DNA of 64,000 nt from Mytilisepta virgata (Eukaryota; Mollusca; Bivalvia; Mytilida; Mytilidae): the NCBI GenBank assembly GCA_028015205.1, contig CM051521.1, forward strand, positions 65,084,314 to 65,148,313. The letters are read 5' to 3'. Below the pieces are notes generated by a model. The model had not been told where the DNA came from. It did not search any database and was given only the letters and a program-made list of their open reading frames with translations. The translations under genes and the position numbers were made by a program. Of the stretch, positions 1 to 10,658 are shown in pieces; positions within the stretch are counted from its first letter, which is position 1; each line of letters begins with the position of its first letter.

Positions 1-2183
1 TGAAAATTGGCAAATCAAAATCAAAGATTGCCTCAGGTGGTCATATTGTTCATCAAACAAGAACCAAAAATGGATCTTTTGTGAAGGTCCACCCCAACAT
101 CATTCCTGCCAACTTTGGTTACAATCTGCCCTTAAGTTCCTGAACAAATGACAAAAAAGTCATTACCCATATCTTTTCCATTCAAGTCTTTCTGGTGTTA
201 GTCTGAGAATCTGTTTAGGAACTCCTTTCATGTTCTTGGTACCGCAGAACAATATCTTTCTGTAGCTGGTTCCTTCCTACAGGAGTTAGAAGGGGACGGC
301 ATTTCTGAAATCAAATCCTTTCTTCTCCAACTAGATAAATCTCTGGATGCCTCTTCGGCTCTGATTTCAGGTGGTTTCGCTACTTTTTACTGTAGCCAAA
401 AGATCTGAATCTTCTTTCTCAGATAATCTTAAACTCTACTTAACGGATAAGATCTTTGGTCTTTCTCTGGAGAAGGTTCCGGAACAGGTAAGTAAGGCCC
501 TCAGTCTGTCAGTGTCAACGTTAGGCTAAATGATGGTAAGGACTCAACATTCCTCCTAAAAAGAAGGTTTGTCGCAGCAATGCAGCTGTTTCTCCTAAGC
601 CTGCTTCTACAGCTTAAGGTTAGCCAGAAGTTCCCCTCTTGACCCTAGGATGTTGCCCTCTCGTTATCTTTCGACACCTCCAGTGCAAGAGGAATTACCT
701 GTTCCACTTCCAGATATTCCATTAGAGGGGAGGATAACTAACTCTGTGGATCAATGGAAGAATATCACCACAGATTCTTGGGTCCTGTCGATAATTCGAG
801 GGATATCTTCGATTCAAGACGCTTACACCTCTGTCAGTGTTTCCAATTCCTTATTCAGTTCCTTCGGATGCTCAGACGGTTTCCTTTTGGCAACAGAAAT
901 CTGAAAAAAGAACTAGTCTATAATACAACCCCTGTCAGAGACCTGTCTGTCCTTAATACTCTTTTGGTATTTTTTCTATTCTTCCAGGCATGTGGACATC
1001 TTCCTTGGATCTAGAAGATTCTTATTTCCACTGTCCAGTAGCCCCTTCTTAAGATATCTTTGTTTTGTCTGGGACAGAATGGTTTATCAGTTCCATGCTC
1101 TGCTTTTGTTGGTACTCATTTGGTGCTGAACTTTAGTCTAGACATGCCTAGGCAGAAAGTTCTTGTTCCTCAGTGGAAGTTTTGTTCTATATTATTATCT
1201 TCTGCTACTTTTGAGCCAGCAGATAAGAATATCAAACTTTTTCTTATAAGTGTTAATTTCTTTTGGTGCTTGCTTCAGAGAGAAGTGAAATCCATACTCT
1301 TTCTGTAGGCGATACTTGCCTCCGTTTCTCTTGGAACAGGTCGTCAGTTACCATCTTTACTGATTCGGACTTCCTAACGAATAATCAAATTCTTGACAAG
1401 GGAGCAGTCCAAATCATTATTCCTGTTCTTCCTAAGAATTCTGATTCTTTTTACACTTTGTCAAGTCAGAATTATTTCTGTTTATCTTTCAAAGACAGTC
1501 CTTACGTTTAGGTAATAAAAGATTTTTCATTCCTATTAAAAGGGTGTGTATGATTTGTCTGTAAATACTATGTCCACCTGGATTTATAAGATGATTTCTT
1601 TGGCTTCTTGAGTTTTCAGGTCAATATGTCTTTTAAGGTGGATAATCTGTTCTCTCTGGGACTTATAGTGTCAGTTCAAAGGTTAAATTTTCCTCCTGCT
1701 TCTTCAGAGACAGGGGATTCAGCTCTTAGATTCTGATTTACTCCAGAATATACAATGGCTAGCTATTTAATGTTTATAAAATTCTAAATTTTGGAAGTAA
1801 AATTTAATATTATTAAAAAGATACTTACCATTATATGTTATAGGTCCCTCCTGTCCTCCCCTTCACCCCATTTTTTCTTCTGGTCTCTATCAGAAGTGGA
1901 ATTGAAATTATAATTTTTGGGCTTTCCTCATATCCGCTTCTATTTTTATTCTCTTCTTTATATTTAATATACTCCAGTATTTAAAATGGTATTTATTTAA
2001 TAAAATGAAATTTTACTTAAAAAATTAAGAAATTGTTTGTAGAGGTCCTTCCATAGACCATTCCCTCCTAGATTGGTTACAATCTGCCCAGTAGTTTTAG
2101 AGATCAAAATGTGAAAAGTTTACAGATGGAAGCCGCAATGCGATTACATAAGGTCACATGGCCTATAGGCCAGGTGAGCTAAT
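1..2183 (-). repeat. HINE-like repeat (5' end at 2183) interrupted by a DIRS-like relict
   Basis: The end at 2140-2183 is the palindromic 5' terminus of the HINE-like family in reverse orientation (ggcctataggccaggtgagct). Monomer-type sequence occurs at 60-131 and 2040-2140. The 16-mer tggttacaatctgccc at 116-131 and 2074-2089 flanks the intervening retroelement relict. It may be a target duplication or simply the same position in two monomers. The other end lies outside the window. Confidence 0.5.
200..1740 (+). pseudogene. DIRS-like retroelement relict (RT region)
   Basis: Broken by many frameshifts. Recognisable blocks are a GRITNSVDQWKNITTDSWVL segment (729-790, an N-terminal motif of DIRS-type RTs), SLDLEDSYFHCPVAP (about 1000-1045) and FVWDRMVYQFHALL (about 1062-1110). 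Upstream (about 270-480) is a weakly Gag-like stretch, and downstream (1300-1500) a segment like the post-catalytic RT/RNase H part. No tyrosine recombinase or intact catalytic DD was found. Confidence 0.6.
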
Positions 2184-2530
2184 AATAAACAAAACAGCTG
2201 TGTGGTGTGAAACTTATGTGTGGTGCAGCAATTCACAAGAGGTTTAATATGGATTTTGAGACACTGCACAATACTGATATGTGGATTGTTTTGCCTTATA
2301 CTAATATGGCAGGTTCATTTCCGCCTGCATCATATGGACAAAACTAGCTACCAAAGCTAAATCTCTCACATAAAACCACCAAAAATTTAATATGAAAATA
2401 TACAGCAGTAAAATAATTTACCAGTTTCTTAGTGACTTCGTTTGTTAATGTTTCTTACAATACAAACTTCTAATGGACTGACCATGGTCATGTGGTAACA
2501 TTTATGGTACAAGGTCATGATTAACTTGAA
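2184..2530. other. Intergenic, no feature recognised
   Basis: AT-rich single-copy-looking sequence. I see no ORF, repeat end or RNA gene. Confidence 0.4.
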
Positions 2531-2536
2531 TATATT

Positions 2537-2860
2537 GTGCTGCAAGTTGACTTCCTGGACAGAGCCTGGCTCCCGACAGAAAAGTTACTCAAACAGGGGT
2601 ATGTTGCTCCTAAGTTGCAGTCATCCTTATTACTCATCATGACTTGGTTGACAGATTTGCAGGAAGCAGAGACTGCTTACTCTTCCGGAGTCTGCCCCCA
2701 GTTTTTTTATGGTTTCCATGTTGTTCACATGTTTTTAGTTTTTAAGTGTAGTGTTTGTATTGTTTTGGTCTTGTCTTCGTTGTTCTCCGGTGTTTGACAC
2801 TTGTTTTTGATTTTTCCCTCCTTCAAATATCCCTTTAGTATTTCTTGATTTAACTTTGAA
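2537..2860 (+). pseudogene. 3' fragment of an RT-encoding element (same family as 31.6-32.9 kb)
   Basis: Translates to DFLDRAWLPTEKLLKQGYVA, a C-terminal block of the RT family whose core lies on the minus strand near 32 kb. The sequence after about 2690 is a 3' tail; an inverted copy of 2704-2860 recurs at 4998-5133. Confidence 0.55.
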
Positions 2861-3389
2861 TCTTGGTCAGAATAGGTGGTCATTTTTGACAACGAAAAAA
2901 TTTTAAAAAAAGGTTTTCTTTGATTATAGAAACAAACGAAAAATTCCTATTGAATTAATATTTAAATCTGGAAAGTTTCAAAATTAAGAGCAAAAAGTGT
3001 AGATTCACAAACAATACAATTTGATGCAAGGTTGACATCAAAAGAATGGCTTAAGAATATAGTGCATATGAAAATGCTAAATCTAATGATTGGACATGCA
3101 AACATCCTTGAGAACTTGTATGGCATCAAGTCCTAAGAAAGAAAAGTGCTATATTGATGGTCTTATTGGAAGAATGCACTACTACTGGGGGTTTCATTAA
3201 TATTACAATATTGTTTGTTGACAAAGATTCCTATATTAAATGCATATAAAAATTTCTGAATTTTTGCACAAAATTCACTTTAGTATGCGGAAGTATTTTG
3301 GATGATGGATGAATTATTGTTTAACGTTAAGTGGCAACAATTGAGTATATCAGGACGAGAACATGTTGATATGATATGAATATGATGCC
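2861..3389. other. Intergenic, no feature recognised
   Basis: AT-rich, with no coding potential or repeat structure that I can define. Confidence 0.35.
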
Positions 3390-3690
3390 CTCTTGGCTGA
3401 GCCAGATTTTTTATGTGCTAGCTCACGAGGTAACTGTCTGCAGGAAGACATATCACCCCACCCAGACACATTATACTGACTCTGAGCCAACCAATCCTAT
3501 CACCCCATCCAGACACATTATACTGCCTCCGTGCCAACCAATCCTTTGCTCTTACTCCTAGATGCTGCATGCTGGGCAGAGAAGCAGCAAATACCAATTT
3601 TAATGTCTTTGATTTGACTCAGCCTGGGAACGAACTCATGACCTTCCGTACTCGAGGCTAGCATGCTACCACAACACCACTGAGACGGTT
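3390..3690 (-). mobile_element. tRNA-derived SINE with an internal 48-bp duplication
   Basis: On the minus strand the head reads TCTCAGTGGTGTTGTGGTAG (A-box-like) and GGTCATGAGTTCGTTCC (B-box-like), about 30 nt apart. The body carries two copies of a roughly 48-bp unit (3451-3498, 3499-3544; catccagacacattatactg). The spacing and boxes fit a tRNA-derived SINE rather than a tRNA gene. Confidence 0.6.
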
Positions 3691-4135
3691 TGAAACTATT
3701 TTGGCAACTAGAATCAAAATGGGTACAAATGGTTCTTAGCTGGTAGAGTTTCAGAATTTTCCCTAATAGGTCCTATGTTAAACTATAGGCCATCTTGGAT
3801 GGTGGACAGGGTCATCAGATATAATTCTGAAGGAGGACCGCCTAAGGACCATAACTGCCAAGTTTTTTGCCAATTGGCCAGATTTAAGACAAAATCTTTA
3901 AGTAAATTTCCCATAGGCTGATATGTTAAACTATGTTCGGCTCTGGCGGCCATCCTGGGTGACGGGCCAGGTCATCGGATACAATTCAAAAGAGGACCAC
4001 CTGAGGACCATTGCTGCCAAATTTTACTCCCAATCAAAATAAGGGCTGTTTCAAAATTTCTTCTCAGATGCAATAATATCTTGCAAATTTTGATTTTACT
4101 GTTAGATAAACATAACTTGAGTTTTCATTCATAAC
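3691..4135 (-). repeat. HINE-family monomer fragments
   Basis: Two diverged copies of the monomer with the landmark taggtcctatgttaaactat, then a segment (4030-4135) shared with 5826-5935 inside the next element. Confidence 0.55.
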
Positions 4136-4438
4136 AATTTTTATATGTAATTACATTGTTATATTTAACATAACAAAAAAACAATCAAAATAGGTAAAAA
4201 TATATAAATCACAACAAATAAATTATGACACTTTGATTTACAGGCTAAATTTTGAATTAACCAAGAATAGTATCACCTAATAGAAAATAATTCTTTTTTG
4301 TGTCATATTTCCATTTATTTTTTTTATTGAGAATATCAGGCAAGGCAGGCTTATAAAACTCACATCATAAAAGATAACTGTTTTCCAAAGTGTTTCAAAT
4401 TCATAAAATATAACAATAAAGCATTTGTTAAAAATTAA
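4136..4438. other. AT-rich spacer
   Basis: Poly-A/T-rich, no gene or repeat end seen. Confidence 0.35.
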
Positions 4439-6170
4439 CTAGAGGCTCTCAAGAGCCTGTATTGCTCAACTGAATTTAACTTTTCCAGCATGAGAAGGAC
4501 TAAAATATAAGTGTAGCAGTCAATTTGGATGGTTTTCCCATAGGGTCCTATGTTAAACTAAGATTTGCTATGGAGGCCATCTTGACTGACAGTCGGGGCC
4601 ATCAGACATAATTCTGAAAGAGAACAATCTAAGGACCATTGCTGCCAAGTCAGGTTCAAATTGGTCAATTGATTTCAGACAGGAAGATTTGTAAATGAAT
4701 TTTCCCTTAGGATTCTATGTTAAACTAAGTTTGGCTGTAGCTGCCATCTTGGTTAATAGTCCAAGTCATCCATCACAATTCTGAAAGAGGGCCATCTATT
4801 AGGACTAATTTGCTGCCAAGTCTGGTTGAAATTTGATCAATGGTTCAGACAAAAAGATTTTTCAATGAATTTTCCCATGGGGTCCTACGTTAAACAGAGT
4901 TTGGCTGTGGCAGCCATCTGAGGACCACTGCTGTTAGGTGTTCAAATTGGCCCAGTGGTTTCAAGATTTAAAAAAAATAATTTCCCATAGGGTCCTATGT
5001 AAAGTCAAGAAATACCAAAGGGATATTCCAAGGAGAGAAAAATTGTAACAACTGACAAACTCCGGAGAACAACGAAGACAAGACCAAAACAATACATGCA
5101 CTACAATTAAAAACTAAAAACATATGAACAACATGTTCCTATGTTAAACTAAGTTTGCCTGTGGCTTCCATCTAGATTGACAGTCTAGGTATTGGGACAA
5201 ATTTCTGAAAGAGGACCATATAAGGACCATTGCTGCCAAGTCTGGTTCCAATTGCCTTAGTGGCTTCAGACAAGAAGGTTTTTAAAGGAATTTTCCCATA
5301 GGGTCCTATGTTAAACACAGTTCAGCTGTGGTGCCAATCTTGATTGACACTCTGGGTCATGGGACACATTTCTGAAAGAGGACAATCTAAGGAACATTGC
5401 CAACAATTCTAGTTCTAATTGGCTCAGTGGTTTCAGACAAGAAGATTTTTAAATGAATTTTCCCATAGGATCCTATGTTATGCTTAGTTCAGCTGTGGTG
5501 TCCATCTAGGTTGACAGTCTGGGTCATTGGACAAATTTCTTAAAGAGGACCATCTAAGGACTGTTGCTGCCAAGTCTGGTTCCAATTGGTCAAGTGATTT
5601 CTGACAAGAAGATTTTTTAATGAATTTTCCCATAGGGTCCTATGTTATACTTAGTTCAGATGTGGCGGCTCGACAGTCCGTGTCATCGAAAACAATTCTG
5701 AAAGACGACCATTGCTACCAACTCGAGTTCTAATTGGCTCAGTGATTTCGGACAAGAAAATTAAAATAGGGTCCTATGTTAAACTAAGTTTGGCTGTGCT
5801 GGTAATCTTGATTAACAGTCCGGGTCAATCAAAATTAGGGCTATTTCAAAATTTCTTCTCAGATGCAAAAAGTCTTGCAATTTATCCATTTTACTGTTAA
5901 ATAAATATAACTTGATTTTTCATTCATTTTGAAATTCTGAAAGAGAACCTCCTGAGGACCATTGCTGCCAAATGGAAATTCATCTTCTCTTTTTTCTATT
6001 TTTAGAAACAGCAGCCATGTAGGTTTGAATTGGGTCATCCAAGGATCATTCCACCAAAGTTTGGTCCCACTTGGCTGAGCGGTTTCAGAGGAGAAGACTT
6101 TTTTATAATTGTGGATGGACGGATGACGGACACAAAGTGATGGCAAAAGCTCACAAGGCTAGGTGAGCTA
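4439..6170 (-). mobile_element. HINE/Helentron-like element with tandem monomers (both ends present)
   Basis: The low end is the 3' terminus (ctagaggctctcaagagcct, a short hairpin) and the high end the 5' terminus (gctaggtgagctaa). The body contains about nine roughly 165-bp monomers, each with the landmark catagggtcctatgttaaac and aggaccattgctgccaag. A 140-bp fragment matching the tail at 2704-2860 is inserted in reverse at 4998-5133. Confidence 0.7.
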
Positions 6171-6332
6171 ATAAAAAGGCTTCCATAGAAGAGCACTATA
6201 TCATCTTATAGGGTTATTGCATTAATATTGAGGAATATTGTCCTGAGCAGATAATATATTACATGAGCTTGCAAGTGCAATATATCATTTTGCAAGGGAT
6301 AATATTCCTAAATATTAATGCAATATCCCTTT
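6171..6332. repeat. Palindromic foldback (MITE-like)
   Basis: Arms at about 6208-6245 and 6296-6332 are near-perfect inverted repeats (gttattgcattaatattgag against ttaatgcaatatcc). No coding capacity. Confidence 0.55.
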
Positions 6333-6865
6333 TATTGTAGAGCAAGATATTTTTAACATCAAATAAGTCTATCTTCGGCATATATGACATCAGAGCAAGC
6401 AATATTGGATGGAGTTCAATTTCGCAGAATACTGGACGGTAAATTTCTACATTGAATATTACATTGCTTTACCGTATAACTGATATTATGGGAAAAAAAT
6501 AGTCAAATTATTTACAATAAAAAATTGTTATGAGCAATATACAAAATTGCAAAAAGGGCTCGCTAAGCTTAACTATGTCCATATATATATGCATCTGAAA
6601 TATAAATGTATAAAAATAAAACTGAGATATATATTGGCATCTCAGTACATAGTTTTTTAAAAAATGGGTCATAGACTCAATGGGCTGGGTTGCATTTAAT
6701 GTGTATAAACCTGTTAAGTGTAATATCAAACCCATACCACATGTTGCTTTAAAAAATCAATGCAACATGCAAGACCAAACAATATATGTATGATAAAAAT
6801 TGGGAGGATGGAATACAATTTTTGTGAAAAATTACTAAGACTTCCACAAGAAAAATCTAAAACCA
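6333..6865. other. Intergenic, no gene recognised
   Basis: AT-rich sequence. The ORFs here are short and without similarity that I recognise. Confidence 0.35.
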
Positions 6866-7546
6866 GAATCTCCAAGGGGCATGTATGGCTCACCAGATAT
6901 TTCAATTTGTTCATTGCTAAAGAACCTTAAGATAAACATCCATGCCATGTTTGGTTTCAATCCATTCAGTAATTTTCAAGAAAAAGCCGTTTGTATGTAA
7001 TATGTTAAACTAAGTCCCCTTCTGGTGGCCATCTTTTATGACAGATCGGCACCAATTAAGTAACAGCACTTGGTCAGCACCTCATAAGGAACATTCATGC
7101 CATGTTTCGTTTCAATCCATTCAGTGGTTCTCTACAAAATGATTTTTTATGTATTTCCCATAGGGTCCTATGTTAAACCAAGTCCCAAGCTGGTGGCCAT
7201 CCTGGATGACGGATCAGCAACAAAGTAACAACACTTGGTCAGCATCTCATAAGGAACATTCATGCCATGGTTGATTTCAATCCATTCAGCATTCTCTAGA
7301 AGAACATTTTGTATGTATTTCCCATTGGGTCCTATGTTAAACTAAGTCCCCTGCTGGCAGCCATGTTGGATGACTAATTGGCACAAAAGTAACAACACTT
7401 GGGCAGCATCTTGTAAGGAACATTTGTGCCATGTTTCGTTTCAATCCATTCAGCAGTTCTCTAGAAGTTCAAAATGTGACATATGAACTGATGGATGGAC
7501 AGACGATGGATGCAAAGCTCACACGACCCTTCGGTCAGGTGAACTA
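6866..7546 (-). mobile_element. HINE-like element, diverged subfamily
   Basis: A degenerate 3' end (gaatctccaaggggcatgta) starts it, and the 5' end at 7507-7546 reads gctcacacgacccttcggtc then aggtgaact. Between them are three roughly 190-bp monomers with tttcgtttcaatccattcag and cccatagggtcctatgttaa. Confidence 0.6.
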
Positions 7547-8300
7547 AAAAAACTTCTTCACATATTACTCCTTCATGCACATCTTCAATATTTCTGTAAA
7601 CATTCTGCTAAGTTTCAAAGATTGAGGCTAAAAGCTGTAGGAGGAGTTAATTACACAAAACTGGAATCTCCATACCCAGTTGCCACAGAAAATTAACTAA
7701 GTTGCACCACAAAGACAGTCTGGAAAATATTCTTCAAATAACATCATACTCCTTCATACACATCTTCAATCATTTTGCAAAGTTTCAAAGATAGGGCTTC
7801 ATACTAGAGATTGTGTCTACAAGACATGCACACCCTGTCCTTCAGAACATAGAATTCCAAACTACTGTCTAATCATGTTTTACATACATGAAAGTTTCAT
7901 ATTATGTCTTGCTTACATTAATTGGAATCCTACAAAAAATAATGAATGGACAGCTTAATGAACTCAAGCATTGCTGAGTTATTTTGTACTATATAAGTTG
8001 ATTTTTGCTGTTAAATATCATTTATGTATTACCATAGGCTCTTTAAAATACACCTAAATGCAAACAATTAACAAAAGTCACTCATGCTTAAAATGTAGGT
8101 CATGGTGATATTTGTTGTACTATATAAGATGAATAAAGTGGTGTAATATCATTGACATTTTTCAATTGGTTTCTGAGAAACGGATCTGAAGGTAAAACTT
8201 AACCAAGTCACACAAGCATGAAATGTTGGTCATATTTGATCGAACTGTTGCTAAATGGCAAGTCTACAGTTCAAATCCAATGGTTATAGTTGTACCACAT
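7547..8300. repeat. Diverged dispersed repeat (also at 37.9-38.7 kb)
   Basis: About 7850-8290 shares phrases with 37960-38660: gtcactcatgc, gaaatgtaggtcat and ttgtactatataag. No gene or defined end. Confidence 0.45.
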
Positions 8301-8473
8301 GTATAAAATTTAGGGTATTTATTTTGTATATAAACAAAAATTATTCACAAAATAGACTAGAAAGCTACTGTCAGAATTGACAGTGATCACTGCATAAAGT
8401 ATAAATTGAACAAGAGTTGACACACAAAAATGTCTCGCCTGTCGTGTATTTCTAATGAAAGTAAATGCTGTCA

Positions 8474-9068
8474 GACATATTGCATACAGTATTCGAAAAA
8501 CAGGCCAAAACGCAAAAACTAAACTATAACCACTGAACCATGAAAATGAGGTCAAGGTCAGATGACACCTGCCAGTTGGACATGTACACCTTACAATCCT
8601 TCCATACACCAAATATAGTAGACCTATTGCATACAGTATTTGAAAAAAACAGGCAAAAACACAAAAACTAAACTATAACCACTGAACCATGAAAATGAGG
8701 TCAAGGTCAGATGACACCTGCCAGTTGGACATGTACACCTTACAATCCTTCCATACACCAAATATAGTAGACCTATTGCATACAGTATTTGAAAAAAACA
8801 GGCAAAAACACAAAAACTAAACTATAACCACTGAACCATGAAAATGAGGTCAAGGTCAGATGACACCTGCCAGTTGGACATGTACACCTTACAATCCTTC
8901 CATACACCAAATAGAGTAGACCTATTGCTTATAGTATCGGAGATATGGACTTGACCACCAAAACTTAACCTTGTTCACTGATCCTTGAAATTGGGTCGAG
9001 GTCAATTGAAAACATTCTGACGGGGATGAGGACCTTGTAAGGTATGCACATACCAAATATAGTTATCC
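8474..9068. repeat. 149-bp satellite-like tandem array
   Basis: Units start at about 8474, 8621, 8770 and 8919 (landmark attgcatacagtatt). The middle copies are nearly identical and the flanking copies diverged. The phrase gaaaatgaggtcaaggtcag also recurs in the longer array at 35-37 kb. Confidence 0.85.
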
Positions 9069-9345
9069 TATTACTCATAATAAGAGAGAAATTAACATTA
9101 CAAAAAATCTTAACTTTTTTTTTAAGTAGTCACTGAACCATGAAAATGAGGTCAAGGACAATGTACATATGACAGACGGAAACTTCGTAACATAAGGCAT
9201 CTATATACAAAATATAAAGCATCCAGGTCTTCCACCTTCTAAAATATAAAGCTTTTAAGAAGTGAGTTAACGCCGCCGCCGCCGCCGGATCACCATCCCT
9301 ATGTTGAGCTTTCTGCGACTAAAGTCGCAGGCTCGACAAAAATAA
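9069..9345. repeat. Diverged array end with (GCC)n and a terminal hairpin
   Basis: A further degenerate monomer (9130-9215), a short GCC microsatellite (9270-9288), then ctgcgactaaagtcgcag, a hairpin that also marks the ends of related repeats near 35.8, 36.9 and 49.1 kb. Confidence 0.6.
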
Positions 9346-9532
9346 AAGACTTTACATCACAAGCTTAAATTGACAATTTTCGGAATTCGATCCCTGTGGG
9401 TCCCAAGTTCAGAAAATCAAAATTCTAAAATCTTATTGCCCATTTACAAGTGGTATGCAACCATTGCATATAGAAATTAAATTCCTGAATCCAAAAGTGA
9501 AGAAGGAGTTTATGTCACGAGAAAGTGTGATA

Positions 9533-10145
9533 ATAAGATGGAAACAATTGCTCAATCCCCAAACTTTCTTCAAAAGTGCAGGGATAAAAATGTGTATGTA
9601 TAGATGAGAGGGTGGACAAGGGATACCTTTCTCTCCCCCAAATTCAGAGATAGACCACAGATATTACAGTAAAATAGTCTTTTTGTAATTACTTTTTCAT
9701 AATTTCAATAGACAAAAGATCGCCATATCAGTGATTTATCAATTTAAAACTACCAGATACAATCTTCCACCTGTTTTTATCTCCTTTCTTATGCTCCCTT
9801 CTCCTTGTCTCCTGCCCATCCACTCTTAGATAAGTTCTACCACTACTTCCAATGGGATACGATATTAATCAACGTGAGATGAAAAAGCTTTGAAAAAGAT
9901 AGGTTTGCAGAGTCCTTCAGAATTCTGTTTTCATTTGAGAAACTGCCTTTTTGAATTACTAGATGAAAGTATTTTCAGTTATATATTTGAATTGCACAAA
10001 TCTTAAAATTATTACAATGAAAAACCTACAGCAAAGTATCAAGAGATTGATGATGTTATAAGCCTATGTATAGGTATCTCCTGTCCAGTCCCCGCACTTT
10101 TGAAGAAAGTTTGGGGATATAGCGATTATCTCCATCCATTATAAA
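9533..10145. mobile_element. Foldback/MITE-like element with about 70-bp inverted arms
   Basis: The arm at 9533-9630 (ccccaaactttcttcaaaag) is matched in reverse at 10070-10145 (cttttgaagaaagtttgggg). The 440 bp between show no coding capacity. Exact ends and target duplication are not clear. Confidence 0.55.
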
Positions 10146-10489
10146 TACTTCAGTTTTAATTACATTATAAACCGTCCTTGTTTACATTAAAATATGTTAT
10201 AAAACCAATTAACTGCACATGATTTTAAGAATTTCTTAGTTAAAACAAATTGTGTGTTGTCAAACTTGTCACTTGTGAAGCATAATTGTATAACACAATA
10301 GGTGTCAGCCTGGTATTCTTCTATACTTCGAGTCCAGCTGTTTAAACAAGACAGATCAGTTCCTACTAGTATGCAACAGATAATCTTGAAGAATGTAAAA
10401 TTAATTATAGCATGCTTCAAAATGTAATTAGCAAGTTCTGATTAGTATAACTGAATCTTAATTTTTGCTTTTGCCTGCAAAAATATATC

Positions 10490-10658
10490 TCAGAAGAAAA
10501 CTTTTGTTGGGTTCATGATTCCCTTGGGGTCCAGTGTCTTTTTGAGTTGCTGCATTACCTGGATACCAGTTTCTCCAATTTCCTTCAGTAACAGTTCTCT
10601 CTTACCCTGTCCTATACCATGCTCTCCTGTACATGTTCCGTTCATTTCTAAAGCCATT
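10490..10658 (-). CDS. LDHD: LDHD exon 12 (C-terminal)
   Basis: From ttgacag|A to the TGA at 10492-10490. It encodes [20 protein letters not shown] and ends [13 protein letters not shown], the conserved C-terminus of the FAD-oxidase C domain with the Glu-His pair that completes the active site. I see no unambiguous AATAAA close downstream, so the 3' UTR end is undefined. Confidence 0.96.

Noticed and set aside
8319..8612. 97-codon minus-strand ORF
   Set aside because: It overlaps the tandem array and reads through repeat units; it is not a plausible protein.
8474..9068. CRISPR-like array
   Set aside because: Contiguous 149-bp units without unique spacers, in a eukaryotic intron-bearing context; satellite-like.
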